From: Nodosilinea sp. PGN35
Lineage (GTDB): Bacteria > Cyanobacteriota > Cyanobacteriia > Phormidesmidales > Phormidesmidaceae
Direction of reading: 5' to 3'
Assembly (NCBI RefSeq): GCF_029109325.1
Contig: NZ_JAQKQJ010000024.1
Span: 278,692 to 342,691 of the forward strand
Length of the DNA: 64,000 nucleotides
Below, in pieces: positions 53,772-61,450 of the stretch; position 1 is the stretch's first letter; the number at the start of each line of letters is the position of its first letter. Under the pieces are notes generated by a model. It was not told the origin of the DNA. It made no database searches and worked only from the letters and a program-made list of their open reading frames with translations. A program made the position numbers and the translations under genes.

Positions 53772-54269
53772 GTGGTAGCTGTACCCTGCGCGATCGCCCT
53801 AGGCAGCAACTTGGGTGATTCCCGAAAAACTCTGCAGCAGGCTCTAGTGAGCCTGTCACACTGTCCCAGCATCGATGTGGTAGCGCAGTCAAGCCTCTAC
53901 CAAACTGTCGCCGTTGGCCCTCCCCAGCCCGACGTCTTAAATGCCTGTGCGCTGCTCAATACCACCCTTTCAGCCCACGATCTGCTGAATCAACTCTTAA
54001 ATATCGAACAGCATTTTGGTCGAGTGCGCCGCGAGCGGTGGGGGCCGCGCACCCTCGATCTCGACCTGCTATTCTACGGTCAGGCAATTATCGCTGAGAC
54101 CACCCTGCATATTCCCCATCCCCGCCTGCGGGAACGTGCCTTCGTACTCGTCCCCCTAGCCGAAATCGCCCCTAACTGGCATGATCCCCTGAGTGGTCAA
54201 TCGGTACAGTCCCTCTGCCAGGCTGTTGACCCTAGCGGAGTGCATTCCCTGGGCCCAATTACTGACTAA
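53772..54269 (+). CDS. folK: HPPK, folate biosynthesis FolK
   Basis: 165-residue 2-amino-4-hydroxy-6-hydroxymethyldihydropteridine pyrophosphokinase. Family motifs: IALGSNLGDSRKTL at the N-terminus, then FGRVRRERWGPRTLDLDLLFYG (the Asp pair binds Mg) and IPHPRLRERAFVLVPLAEIAP. It transfers pyrophosphate from ATP to the pterin in folate synthesis. The GTG start at 53772 (VVAVPCAIALGS) follows the trxA stop directly, so the two are co-transcribed. Confidence 0.95.
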   Translation: MVAVPCAIALGSNLGDSRKTLQQALVSLSHCPSIDVVAQSSLYQTVAVGPPQPDVLNACALLNTTLSAHDLLNQLLNIEQHFGRVRRERWGPRTLDLDLLFYGQAIIAETTLHIPHPRLRERAFVLVPLAEIAPNWHDPLSGQSVQSLCQAVDPSGVHSLGPITD

Positions 54270-54336
54270 ACCTAATCTACCTGGCTCAGACCGCTACAAT
54301 GGTCTGACCGCCTGCGCCCTTTTTGAACCACCGCCT

Positions 54337-54900
54337 ATGCCCCTGGGTCAAGAGCCTCCTCAACTGCTAAAGCAGCGCCTGTTTTATGAGGGACGCAAGT
54401 TCAACTTTGAGGTCAACCGCCTGCGGCTGCCAAACCGAGCCGAAGGCGACTGGGAGTGCATTCGTCACCCCGGTGGTGCTTTAGCTGTACCCGTGACCGC
54501 CAGTGGCGAACTAATCATGGTACGTCAGTACCGCTTTGCAGTGCTTGGTCGGCTGTTAGAGTTTCCAGCAGGCACCGTTGAAGCCGACGAATCCCCCGCT
54601 GACACCATTCAGCGCGAAATTCAAGAAGAAGTTGGCTACAGTGCTCAAACCTGGCTGCCGATTGGCAACTTTCCCCTAGCCCCAGGCTATTCAGATGAAA
54701 TCATCTATGCCTTTTTAGCCACCGACCTAGAGGTCATTGAGTCCCCTCTAGAGGCCGATGCCGATGAAGATATCGAGGTGGTGCGGTTCACCCCCGCTCA
54801 GCTGGAAAAAGCCATTTTGGCTGGAGAGGCCGTAGACGCTAAATCCATTGCCAGCTTCTACTTAGCAAAACCCTATCTGGAGAAGCTAGCCGCTCTGTAG
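54337..54900 (+). CDS. NUDIX hydrolase (ADP-ribose pyrophosphatase-like)
   Basis: 187 residues. The Nudix box is intact: G-x5-E-x7-REIQEEVGY (GTVEADESPADTIQREIQEEVGY region, about residues 87-108). The sequence FPLAPGYSDEIIYAFLATDLE behind the box is typical of the ADP-ribose pyrophosphatase group. It probably clears ADP-ribose or other nucleotide sugars. ATG 54337 (MPLGQEPPQLLKQR) was chosen. Same direction as folK, 67 bases downstream. Confidence 0.92.
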   Translation: MPLGQEPPQLLKQRLFYEGRKFNFEVNRLRLPNRAEGDWECIRHPGGALAVPVTASGELIMVRQYRFAVLGRLLEFPAGTVEADESPADTIQREIQEEVGYSAQTWLPIGNFPLAPGYSDEIIYAFLATDLEVIESPLEADADEDIEVVRFTPAQLEKAILAGEAVDAKSIASFYLAKPYLEKLAAL

Positions 54901-54916
54901 AGGTAACCTGCGGGTG

Positions 54917-55576
54917 TCAGTCGTAGTAGCCCACTACGGCTTCAGGGGCGTAACGCACCTTCGCCAGAGTGGCATAGTTGTCATCTTCAGCACGGTAGCC
55001 CACCGCACACAGCACCACTGCTGAATATCCCTGCTCGGGAAGTTGCAGCAATTCATTAAACTTCTCTGGACTAAAGCCTTCTATGGGGCAGGTATCGACC
55101 CCAAGCAGGGCTGCTGAGTACATCAAAAAGCCTAAGGCAATGTAGACCTGTCGGGCCGCCCAGCTGTCCATAGTAATAGGATAAGGGGGCTGTGCTAAAA
55201 AGCCCTTAACCATACCGCCATAGCCATCCAAAGTGCTGGTAGAAACCTGGCGAACTTCGGCCATCCGCGCTACAAACTGGTCGACCTCCGCAGCCCCAAT
55301 ATCTTTCTTGATAGCCAGTACCACAAGGTGGGAGGCATCGGTGATCTGCGCTTGACCCCAGGCGTGTTCCTTGAGCTGTTGCCGCAGGGCAGGATTTCGT
55401 ACCACAAAAAACTTCCAGGGTTGCAGCCCAAAGGAAGAAGGAGACAGTACCAGGCTTTGCTCTAGGGCTAACCAGGTACTATCCGCGATGGTTCGAGTGG
55501 GGTCAAACTGCTTAGTGGCGTAGCGCCAGTTGAGCTGTTGAATGAGCTCATTGGGGGTAGTAAGGGCGTGATTCAT
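54917..55576 (-). CDS. NAD(P)H-dependent nitroreductase family protein
   Basis: 219-residue FMN enzyme of the NfsB/nitroreductase family. The N-terminal LIQQLNWRYATKQFDPTRTI and LSPSSFGLQPWKFFVVRNPALRQ carry the FMN phosphate-binding Arg, and IEGFSPEKFNELLQLPEQGYSAVVLCAVGYRAEDD is the usual C-terminal. It reduces quinones or nitro compounds with NAD(P)H; the natural substrate is unknown. Convergent with the NUDIX gene, 16 bases apart. Confidence 0.93.
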   Translation of the reverse strand: MNHALTTPNELIQQLNWRYATKQFDPTRTIADSTWLALEQSLVLSPSSFGLQPWKFFVVRNPALRQQLKEHAWGQAQITDASHLVVLAIKKDIGAAEVDQFVARMAEVRQVSTSTLDGYGGMVKGFLAQPPYPITMDSWAARQVYIALGFLMYSAALLGVDTCPIEGFSPEKFNELLQLPEQGYSAVVLCAVGYRAEDDNYATLAKVRYAPEAVVGYYD

Positions 55577-55699
55577 AGGAGTGCAGTAGTAACAAATTCA
55601 AGCTGGAAACAGCAGGGATGTTCTTGAACAGACTCTCCATAGACCTATAGTCTAGAGCCGTCCTCAATATTACTCTTTGTAACATCTAAGCTGGAAAAT

Positions 55700-56443
55700 C
55701 TACGCTGGAATTTTAGGAGTTGCACCAAGTCCGCTATTTCCAGAGCCGTAGTACGGTTTGAGCCAGTCTAGGCTCAGTTCGTAGAGGTGGTCGATTGCCC
55801 ACGTTGCCCGGCGATGGATCATTTGGTACGGGTAGGTATGGGCAACCCCTAGAACCGGTATCCCGGCGCGTTTTGCCGATTCAATACCCGCAAAGGAGTC
55901 CTCTACCGCTAGGCATTCAGCGGGCTGCAGCACTAGCTCCGCAAATCGTTGATTAAACTGTTCAATGGCCAGTAAATAGCCGTCTGGGGCGGGTTTACTG
56001 ACTCCAATGGACAGATCGTCAGACGAAATCACTAGCTCTACGGATTCGCCCCAGGTCACCCGTGACAGGACGGCTTCAATTTCACTGCGTCGTGCCCCAG
56101 AGACAATAGCCAGCTTCAGCTGTGCTGAGCGCACCTGGTAAATTAAGTCGTCTAGGCCAGGGTATAGGGGTAAGTGAGCTAAGGTGCTGAGTACTTCGCG
56201 ATAGCGGGTAGCTTTGCGCTCCAGCAGTTTCTTTAAATACTCCTCAGAGACTACCCGGCCCTGACACGCGAGGAGATCTGCTAAGCAGGCTGCATCAGAG
56301 CGGCCTAGGCAGCAGTCCGTTAAGTCTTGGGAATTAGGCCGGAGATTTTCCTCTAGAAGCAAATCTTCTATCAACCGTCCATGGATGGCCTCATCGTTGA
56401 TGACGATGCCATTGAAGTCAAGCAGAACTGCCTTAAGAGCCAT
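55700..56443 (-). CDS. HAD-superfamily hydrolase with DFNG nucleophile motif
   Basis: 247 residues, beta-phosphoglucomutase-like subgroup with cap domain. Motif I reads LLDFNGIVIND: the nucleophile Asp is present but the second Asp (acid/base, D-x-D) is Asn. Motif II is AIVSGARR, motif III Lys in VSKPAPDGYL, and motif IV EDSFAGIESAKRAG. I recall the DFNG form in a set of cyanobacterial HAD proteins. The Asn change would slow phosphoryl turnover, so the protein may not be a simple phosphatase. The divergent sigF leader lies upstream. Confidence 0.9.
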   Translation of the reverse strand: MALKAVLLDFNGIVINDEAIHGRLIEDLLLEENLRPNSQDLTDCCLGRSDAACLADLLACQGRVVSEEYLKKLLERKATRYREVLSTLAHLPLYPGLDDLIYQVRSAQLKLAIVSGARRSEIEAVLSRVTWGESVELVISSDDLSIGVSKPAPDGYLLAIEQFNQRFAELVLQPAECLAVEDSFAGIESAKRAGIPVLGVAHTYPYQMIHRRATWAIDHLYELSLDWLKPYYGSGNSGLGATPKIPA

Positions 56444-56777
56444 TGACCTAGTCGGAGAGATATTAAGAGATGTAATGTCACGGGTGCAGTCTTTAGCTTA
56501 GCCCGGTTTTGATCCCTAGAAGATGTGGCTCTGGCCTTTCAGGTTAGGTATTTGGTGCGTGACTTTCAACTGGGGTTTGACTGATGCTAAGCGATGAATA
56601 GCAGCCTTGAGACAGCTGCCTCCACCCTGTCAAGGCGATTAAGAGACCGTAGAACTACGGAAATCTGCGTTTGCCCTCCGTTGGAGTACCGTGGATCAAC
56701 GATGGTGAATGTCGGTGTCAATCTCGAGAATAAGGACAGTTCTCAGCGAACCCGCTCTCGTAAGGACACCCGCAGAT
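56444..56777. other. 334-base divergent region before sigF
   Basis: It holds the promoters of the HAD gene (minus) and sigF (plus). No small gene supported; a 5' in-frame extension of sigF from 56709 is open but not family-like. I see no clear consensus promoter. Confidence 0.45.
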
Positions 56778-57563
56778 ATGGCTACTCAAACTTCGACAAT
56801 TCGCTCCCGTGGCATGGAACTGCTGATGCAGTACAAGCAGTCTCCCTCGGTGCAACTGCGTAACCGACTGGTACAACTCAACGCTGGCCTAGTACGCAAA
56901 ATTGCTCACCGTGTCAGCCATCAGTGCTCCGAACCCTACGAAGATCTCGAGCAAATTGGCTATATTGGTTTGATTCGTGCCATTGAGCGGTTTAATCCCG
57001 GACAGGGCTGCGCCTTTAGCTCCTTTGCCGTACCCTATATTCGCGGTGAGATGCTGCACTTTCTGCGCGATCGCGGTACTACTGTTAAGATTCCCCGCCG
57101 CTGGCAGGATCTGCAAAAAGAGTCGCAAAAACTTCAGATGGAGCTGATGCGCACCCTGGGCCGTAACCCTAGCGATAGCGAAATGGCCGAGGCCCTAGGG
57201 GTACCAGTTAAAGAATGGCGAGAAGTCAAAATGGCTCACAAAAACCGCCTTCCCCTCAGTCTTGACGCCACTGTCTGTCAGCAGGTTGACTCCAACATCA
57301 CTCTTGGTGAAACCCTGCCCGACACCCACTATCAGCTGATGCAGGCATTGGAAGAAGATCGCCAGCAAATTCAGCGGGCATTAAATCAGCTGGAGTCCAA
57401 AACTCGCACTGCCATCGAGTTTGTCTTTTTCAAAGGACTTTCCCGGAAAGAAGTAGCTGAGAAAATTGGCGTTAGCCCCATGACCGTCACCCGTCGCATT
57501 CAGCGCGGGGTAGATGAGATGGTTGCTTACCTGCAACCGCAGGAACTCCGCACCGACCCCTAG
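56778..57563 (+). CDS. sigF: Group 3 sigma-70 factor SigF
   Basis: 261-residue alternative sigma factor of the cyanobacterial SigF type, which controls pilus and motility genes and stress responses. Region 2 is clear: YEDLEQIGYIGLIRAIERFNPGQGCAFSSFAVPYIRGEMLHFLRDRG, then KIPRRWQDL. Region 3 LPLSLDATVCQQVD and region 4 with the helix-turn-helix GLSRKEVAEKIGVSPMTVTRRIQRG follow. The start MATQTSTIRSRGMELL (ATG 56778) agrees with known SigF proteins; a longer frame is not conserved. The RsbW-type kinase at 50902 is a possible functional partner by type only. Confidence 0.93.
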   Translation: MATQTSTIRSRGMELLMQYKQSPSVQLRNRLVQLNAGLVRKIAHRVSHQCSEPYEDLEQIGYIGLIRAIERFNPGQGCAFSSFAVPYIRGEMLHFLRDRGTTVKIPRRWQDLQKESQKLQMELMRTLGRNPSDSEMAEALGVPVKEWREVKMAHKNRLPLSLDATVCQQVDSNITLGETLPDTHYQLMQALEEDRQQIQRALNQLESKTRTAIEFVFFKGLSRKEVAEKIGVSPMTVTRRIQRGVDEMVAYLQPQELRTDP

Positions 57564-57590
57564 AAACCTGAGATTACGTACGAGAGCGAT

Positions 57591-57622
57591 TGCCGTAGGG
57601 AGCCTTCAAGGTTGCCTACGGC
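57591..57622 (+). terminator. Hairpin after sigF
   Basis: Arms tgccgtagg (57591-57599) and cctacggca (57614-57622), with a second small repeat ccttcaagg in the loop, 28 bases after the sigF stop. Confidence 0.6.
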
Positions 57623-57702
57623 ATTCTCATGGGGGCAGAATACGGCGGGAGTGCTCTACGGCGGTAAACCAGCCACGGCTAGAGGCCTAATACACAAAAG
57701 AC

Positions 57703-57725
57703 CCTGCCAAATGGCAAGGCCTTTT
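57703..57725. terminator. Bidirectional hairpin with T-run between sigF and tRNA-Pro
   Basis: Arms cctgcca and tggcaagg with one bulged A and a two-base loop; cctttt follows on the plus strand, and on the minus strand the hairpin directly follows tRNA-Pro and is followed by tctttt. It probably ends the tRNA-Pro transcript. Confidence 0.65.
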
Positions 57726-57730
57726 ATCTA

Positions 57731-57804
57731 TCGGAGCGGCGGGATTTGAACCCACGACCCCCACTACCCCAAAGTGGTGCGCTACCAAGCTGCGCTACGC
57801 CCCG
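57731..57804 (-). tRNA. tRNA-Pro (anticodon GGG)
   Basis: 74-base gene on the minus strand. Acceptor cggggcg pairs with cgctccg (one G-T pair), D arm gcgcagcttggtagcgc, anticodon stem ccact/agtgg with loop ttggggt giving anticodon GGG, and T arm gtgggttcaaatcccgc. Discriminator A. CCA is not encoded. Confidence 0.93.
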
Positions 57805-57891
57805 GTCTATTTCAATCGTGCTTGTTTAGAATAACACAGGTCTGGGCGTCACCCGCTAAAATCTCAGAAATCTAAGCGGTTTTCTGAAAAT

Positions 57892-58284
57892 CTAAAACAC
57901 CGTGAGGTGAAAGATGACCTGCATCACCTGTTGGGTTGCGTCTACGTCCCACTCACCCTCGCATTGCCGACCTGATTTGAGTATGAACCGCATACGGTAA
58001 GCTCTTGGAAACCCTTCTGCCTCAAGCCAGAGATAGTCTGCTTCCGCCTCGCAGGTGATCCGCTCGTCATCCATGAGTTCGCCAGCAATCTCTTGCATGG
58101 TCTCGCTCACTTCCAGCGCCAAACGGCGAAAGGTATGGAACTCAGCCTTAGTTAATTCCATAGCCCAGCTAGAACCGGCCAGCAGCCCAGGATAGCTAGG
58201 AGCACTGGCATCCCAACCGAGCCGCCACCCGCGGCCTTCCCTGACAAACCGCTTACCCGTGGGATCGGCTGACTCTAAGGTCAC
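57892..58284 (-). CDS. DUF1818 family protein
   Basis: 130-residue DUF1818 protein, a family of cyanobacteria with a compact alpha/beta fold and no known function. The pattern EGRGWRLGWDASAPSYPGLLAGSSWAMELTKAEFHTF, then ETMQEIAGELMDDERITCEAEADYLWLEAEGFP is diagnostic. The GTG start shares a base with the rpoZ stop (TAGTG at 58284), so it is co-translated with RNA polymerase omega, which hints at a link to transcription or its control. Confidence 0.9.
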   Translation of the reverse strand: MTLESADPTGKRFVREGRGWRLGWDASAPSYPGLLAGSSWAMELTKAEFHTFRRLALEVSETMQEIAGELMDDERITCEAEADYLWLEAEGFPRAYRMRFILKSGRQCEGEWDVDATQQVMQVIFHLTVF

Positions 58285-58511
58285 TATTCGCCAATAATTT
58301 CTGGCTGAGTTAGCTCGTCGGACATTTCAATGATGGCTCGCAGCACGGGCTTCATTTTGGGGTCTTCGTAATTTTCAAAATCCTCGAAGCGCCGCCGCTG
58401 GGCTCGGTTTGCTACCTGCACCGTAATTCGATAGCGGTTGGAGGCAGCTCGAATCAGGTCTTCAGTGCGCCGCATAACCTGGGTACTGTCGAAAGGAGAG
58501 CGCTTAGCCAT
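58284..58511 (-). CDS. rpoZ: RNA polymerase omega subunit RpoZ
   Basis: 75-residue omega subunit of cyanobacterial type: RSPFDSTQVMRRTEDLIRAASNRYRITVQVANRAQRRRFEDFENYEDPKMKPVLRAIIEMSDELTQPEI. It helps assembly of RNA polymerase beta' and supports transcription under stress. Upstream of the coupled DUF1818 gene. Full length. Confidence 0.95.
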   Translation of the reverse strand: MAKRSPFDSTQVMRRTEDLIRAASNRYRITVQVANRAQRRRFEDFENYEDPKMKPVLRAIIEMSDELTQPEIIGE

Positions 58512-58626
58512 AAGAACCTGAAAGTAAAGAACTCAAGTCTCCATACTACCAAGAAAGTTTGGCATCGAGATCGCTGACTGCGTAGGGCAGCCTGGACATC
58601 AAGCCTCATGCCGCTGTTAAGTTGAC

Positions 58627-59316
58627 TCAGGCTAAGCTTTGCAGCCGCTCCTTGAGTCGACTAGGCTCGCCTTCATCTAAAACTTGCCCCGCCTCCAGCA
58701 AAAAGGCGCGATCGCAGTAGTCAAGTTCCACTAGCCTGTGGGTTACCCATAGAGCTGTTAATCCTCGCTCCTTAACCAGGTTTCTCACCCGCTTCACCAA
58801 GTCTATCTGGCTATCGGGGTCTAGCAGAGCAGTGGGTTCATCCAGCAGCAGCACGCGACAGTGACGGGCGATCGCCCCTGCAATCGCCACCCGCTGCTTT
58901 TGTCCTCCGCTGAGGGCATAAATAGGCCGCCGCTTGAGCTCCAGTAGATTGATGGCGGCGAGGGCGTCATCAACTCGGTGACGAATCTCTGCCAAAGGCA
59001 GGTGCTCATCCACTAGACCAAAGGCCACATCGGCCCCCACCGTCGGCATCACTAGCTGGTGATCGGGGTTCTGAAAAACAAACCCCACGGGTTTCTCAGT
59101 AGACCACTCTCCCGACTGAGGCTGCAGCAATCCACCCAAAATCTTCAGTAGGGTGGATTTGCCGCTGCCGTTGTTGCCCAGCAGCATGCAAAACTCACCT
59201 GACTGTACCGTGAGTGAGCAGTTCTGCAAAACCGACGCCCCCGATGGCCACTGAAACTGCACTTGGCTGACTCTGATGGCCCCAGATTTTTGAGCTAAAG
59301 CAACGTTACCAGGCAC
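58627..59316 (-). CDS. ABC/ECF transporter ATP-binding protein (CbiO/EcfA-like)
   Basis: 229-residue ATPase of an energy-coupling-factor-type transporter. Walker A is GNNGSGKST, Q-loop VFQNPDHQLVMPTVGADVAFGL (the NPD-Q pattern is specific to EcfA/CbiO-like ATPases), signature LSGGQKQRVAIAGAIA, Walker B LLLDEPTALLDP and H-loop VTHRLVEL. It probably powers uptake of a vitamin or metal ion. No membrane partner or substrate-binding subunit lies near, so the transporter partner is encoded elsewhere. UPF0367 is 27 bases upstream. Confidence 0.92.
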   Translation of the reverse strand: MPGNVALAQKSGAIRVSQVQFQWPSGASVLQNCSLTVQSGEFCMLLGNNGSGKSTLLKILGGLLQPQSGEWSTEKPVGFVFQNPDHQLVMPTVGADVAFGLVDEHLPLAEIRHRVDDALAAINLLELKRRPIYALSGGQKQRVAIAGAIARHCRVLLLDEPTALLDPDSQIDLVKRVRNLVKERGLTALWVTHRLVELDYCDRAFLLEAGQVLDEGEPSRLKERLQSLA

Positions 59317-59343
59317 TGATCTCGGCTCCTGAGAATCGACGGC

Positions 59344-59619
59344 TTATTGATCACTGCTCAGGGCAAAGAAACCAGGTGGACGGCCCGAAGCCGTTGCGGT
59401 GCCGCTCTTCTCAAAAATCTGTACCGCAGCAATCTCGCTACCTAAGACACTGATACGCTTGTGCGGTTGCTGATCGCAGGCAATTTCAAGCAGATGGTTG
59501 CTGCCACTGCGCAAGCTCTCTGTAATTGAGCTGTAGAGAGCATCTGCTTCACTTTGCTCCTTTTTTTGTACGGAGAGGGGCATCGCCGTGTGCTTCAGCG
59601 TTAACTCAATCGTGAACAT
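59344..59619 (-). CDS. UPF0367 family protein
   Basis: 91-residue member of the UPF0367 family, restricted to cyanobacteria and plastids. Diagnostic features: MFTIELTLKHTAMPLSVQKKE, ALYSSITESLRSG, LLEIACDQQPHKRISVLGSEIAAVQIFEKSG and a GRPPGFFAL end. Function unknown. Same strand as the ECF ATPase, 27 bases upstream of it, and likely first of a two-gene operon. Confidence 0.9.
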   Translation of the reverse strand: MFTIELTLKHTAMPLSVQKKEQSEADALYSSITESLRSGSNHLLEIACDQQPHKRISVLGSEIAAVQIFEKSGTATASGRPPGFFALSSDQ

Positions 59620-60147
59620 AGTTGGCTACTATCCAGTAAACAGAGACAAAATTTTCAGAGGAGCGGGTTGCTCGAACTCAAGCCCCTCTGTCCATTCCAT
59701 ATATAAAGTGTAAGGGTTGATTTCCCAGATCTGCCGTTCTCACGGAGACCGGTGTCACAAGCGGGCTTTCAACATCCAGGCTAGACAGTAGCGGCTGTCA
59801 AAGGCAGCCCCGAAGCAAAAAAGTCAAATCCTTCTCCTGGCGTAGGTAAACATGCTCATCAAAAACCCTGAAATCCAAAGACAATCTGGGTTTCCACCTG
59901 GAGTCTCCTAAAAATACCCCCTATAATGATACGTACGGTAAAGAATAGTAAACACTACTCATAATCTACCAATAGTTGTTACGGCCTGCGGTCAGCTGCT
60001 GTTGGTGGGTTAGATGTAGCGGCATCATCTTCCGTGTATAAATCCCATCCAAGCCCAGTGGAATGTGGAATTTCCTTTGACAAGGCTACAGACCTCTACC
60101 TGTGCTTGGTGTTTACCTTGTTGTTAGATAGCTACGGAGATTTGTGT
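59620..60147 (+). promoter_or_regulatory. 528-base psbD leader and promoter region
   Basis: A perfect TATAAT hexamer occurs at 59922-59927 (no good -35 box at 17 bases), which would give a leader of about 215 bases before psbD; a TATAAA at 60037 is a second candidate. A GGAG ribosome-binding sequence stands nine bases before ATG 60148. No separate gene seen. Confidence 0.45.
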
Positions 60148-61206
60148 ATGACCATAGCAATGGGACGCGCGCAAGCCCAGCGAGGATGGTTCGACGTCCT
60201 TGACGATTGGCTGAAGCGCGATCGCTTTGTATTTATCGGCTGGTCAGGCCTACTGCTGTTTCCCTGCGCCTACCTGGCGGTAGGGGGCTGGCTGACCGGC
60301 ACCACCTTTGTCACGTCCTGGTACACCCACGGCCTAGCGTCGTCGTACCTGGAAGGGGCGAACTTTCTGACCGTTGCGGTCTCGACTCCGGCGAACAGCC
60401 TGGGGCACTCGCTGCTGCTGCTGTGGGGACCTGAGGCGCAGGGCGACTTTGTGCGCTGGTGCCAGCTGGGGGGACTGTGGAGCTTTGTGGCGCTGCACGG
60501 AGCCTTTGGGCTGATTGGCTTCATGCTGCGGCAGTTTGAAGTGGCGCGTCTGGTGGGTCTTCGACCCTACAACGCGATCGCGTTTTCGGCTCCGATTGCG
60601 GTGTTTGTCAGCGTGTTTCTGATGTACCCTTTGGGCCAGAGCAGCTGGTTTTTTGCCCCGAGCTTCGGGGTGGCGGCGATTTTCCGGTTTCTGCTGTTTT
60701 TGCAGGGCTTCCACAACTGGACCTTGAACCCCTTCCACATGATGGGAGTAGCTGGGGTGCTGGGTGGAGCACTGCTGTGTGCGATTCACGGAGCGACCGT
60801 GGAGAACACGCTGTTCAAAGACGGCGAGAACGCCAACACCTTCCGCGCGTTTGAGCCGACCCAGGCAGAAGAGACCTACTCGATGGTGACGGCCAACCGA
60901 TTCTGGTCTCAGATATTTGGGATTGCGTTTTCAAACAAGCGCTGGCTGCACTTTTTCATGCTGTTTGTGCCGGTGACGGGGCTGTGGATGAGTGCGGTGG
61001 GCATTGTGGGCCTGGGTCTGAACCTGCGGGCCTACGACTTTGTGTCCCAGGAGATTCGGGCGGCAGAAGACCCCGAGTTTGAGACCTTCTACACCAAGAA
61101 CATCTTGCTGAACGAAGGCATCCGGGCCTGGATGGCACCCACCGACCAGCCCCATGAGAAGTTTGTATTCCCCGAAGAGGTACTCCCCCGCGGTAACGCT
61201 CTGTAA
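60148..61206 (+). CDS. psbD: Photosystem II D2 protein PsbD
   Basis: 352-residue D2 reaction-centre core protein of photosystem II, binding chlorophyll, pheophytin, plastoquinone QA and the non-haem iron. Five transmembrane helices are expected. Known functional stretches are intact: RDRFVFIGWSGLLL, SWYTHGLASSYLEGANFLTVAVSTPANS, FHNWTLNPFHMMGVAGVLGG (His near QA), WSQIFGIAFSNKRWLHFFML, and the C-terminal PHEKFVFPEEVLPRGNAL. Most cyanobacteria have psbD overlapping psbC; here no psbC follows and a strong terminator comes after. This looks like the stand-alone second copy (psbDII type), often high-light responsive. ATG 60148 was chosen over the longer open frame. Confidence 0.97.
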   Translation: MTIAMGRAQAQRGWFDVLDDWLKRDRFVFIGWSGLLLFPCAYLAVGGWLTGTTFVTSWYTHGLASSYLEGANFLTVAVSTPANSLGHSLLLLWGPEAQGDFVRWCQLGGLWSFVALHGAFGLIGFMLRQFEVARLVGLRPYNAIAFSAPIAVFVSVFLMYPLGQSSWFFAPSFGVAAIFRFLLFLQGFHNWTLNPFHMMGVAGVLGGALLCAIHGATVENTLFKDGENANTFRAFEPTQAEETYSMVTANRFWSQIFGIAFSNKRWLHFFMLFVPVTGLWMSAVGIVGLGLNLRAYDFVSQEIRAAEDPEFETFYTKNILLNEGIRAWMAPTDQPHEKFVFPEEVLPRGNAL

Positions 61207-61262
61207 TGGGTTTACAAATGGCTTGAATCTGTCGATTCAGAGTCGATTCAGATATGTCATGT

Positions 61263-61293
61263 AGAGAGGCGCTCCAGTGCCTCTCTTTTTTTT
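61263..61293 (+). terminator. Rho-independent terminator after psbD
   Basis: Arms agagaggc and gcctctct with an 8-base loop, followed by eight T (61286-61293). It is a classical terminator, 57 bases after the stop. Just before it an 11-base sequence gtcgattcaga occurs twice in tandem (61231-61241, 61242-61252). Confidence 0.9.
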
Positions 61294-61450
61294 GCTTGGC
61301 CTCAAAATGATTCAAATGTTTTCCCAATGCTGTCTCTATTAGTGCCTTGGGCACCTTAGCCTTAGGTTCCTGATTTTGACCGCTGATTCAGCTACAGGTG
61401 TGCTTCTACCGCTTCACTCCAGCTCAACACAACTCTAGGAGATGTTCGGT

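Noticed and set aside
59620..60147. Upstream in-frame extension of psbD from 60034
   Set aside because: All known D2 proteins begin at MTIA; the extension is not conserved-looking and GGAG stands properly before ATG 60148.
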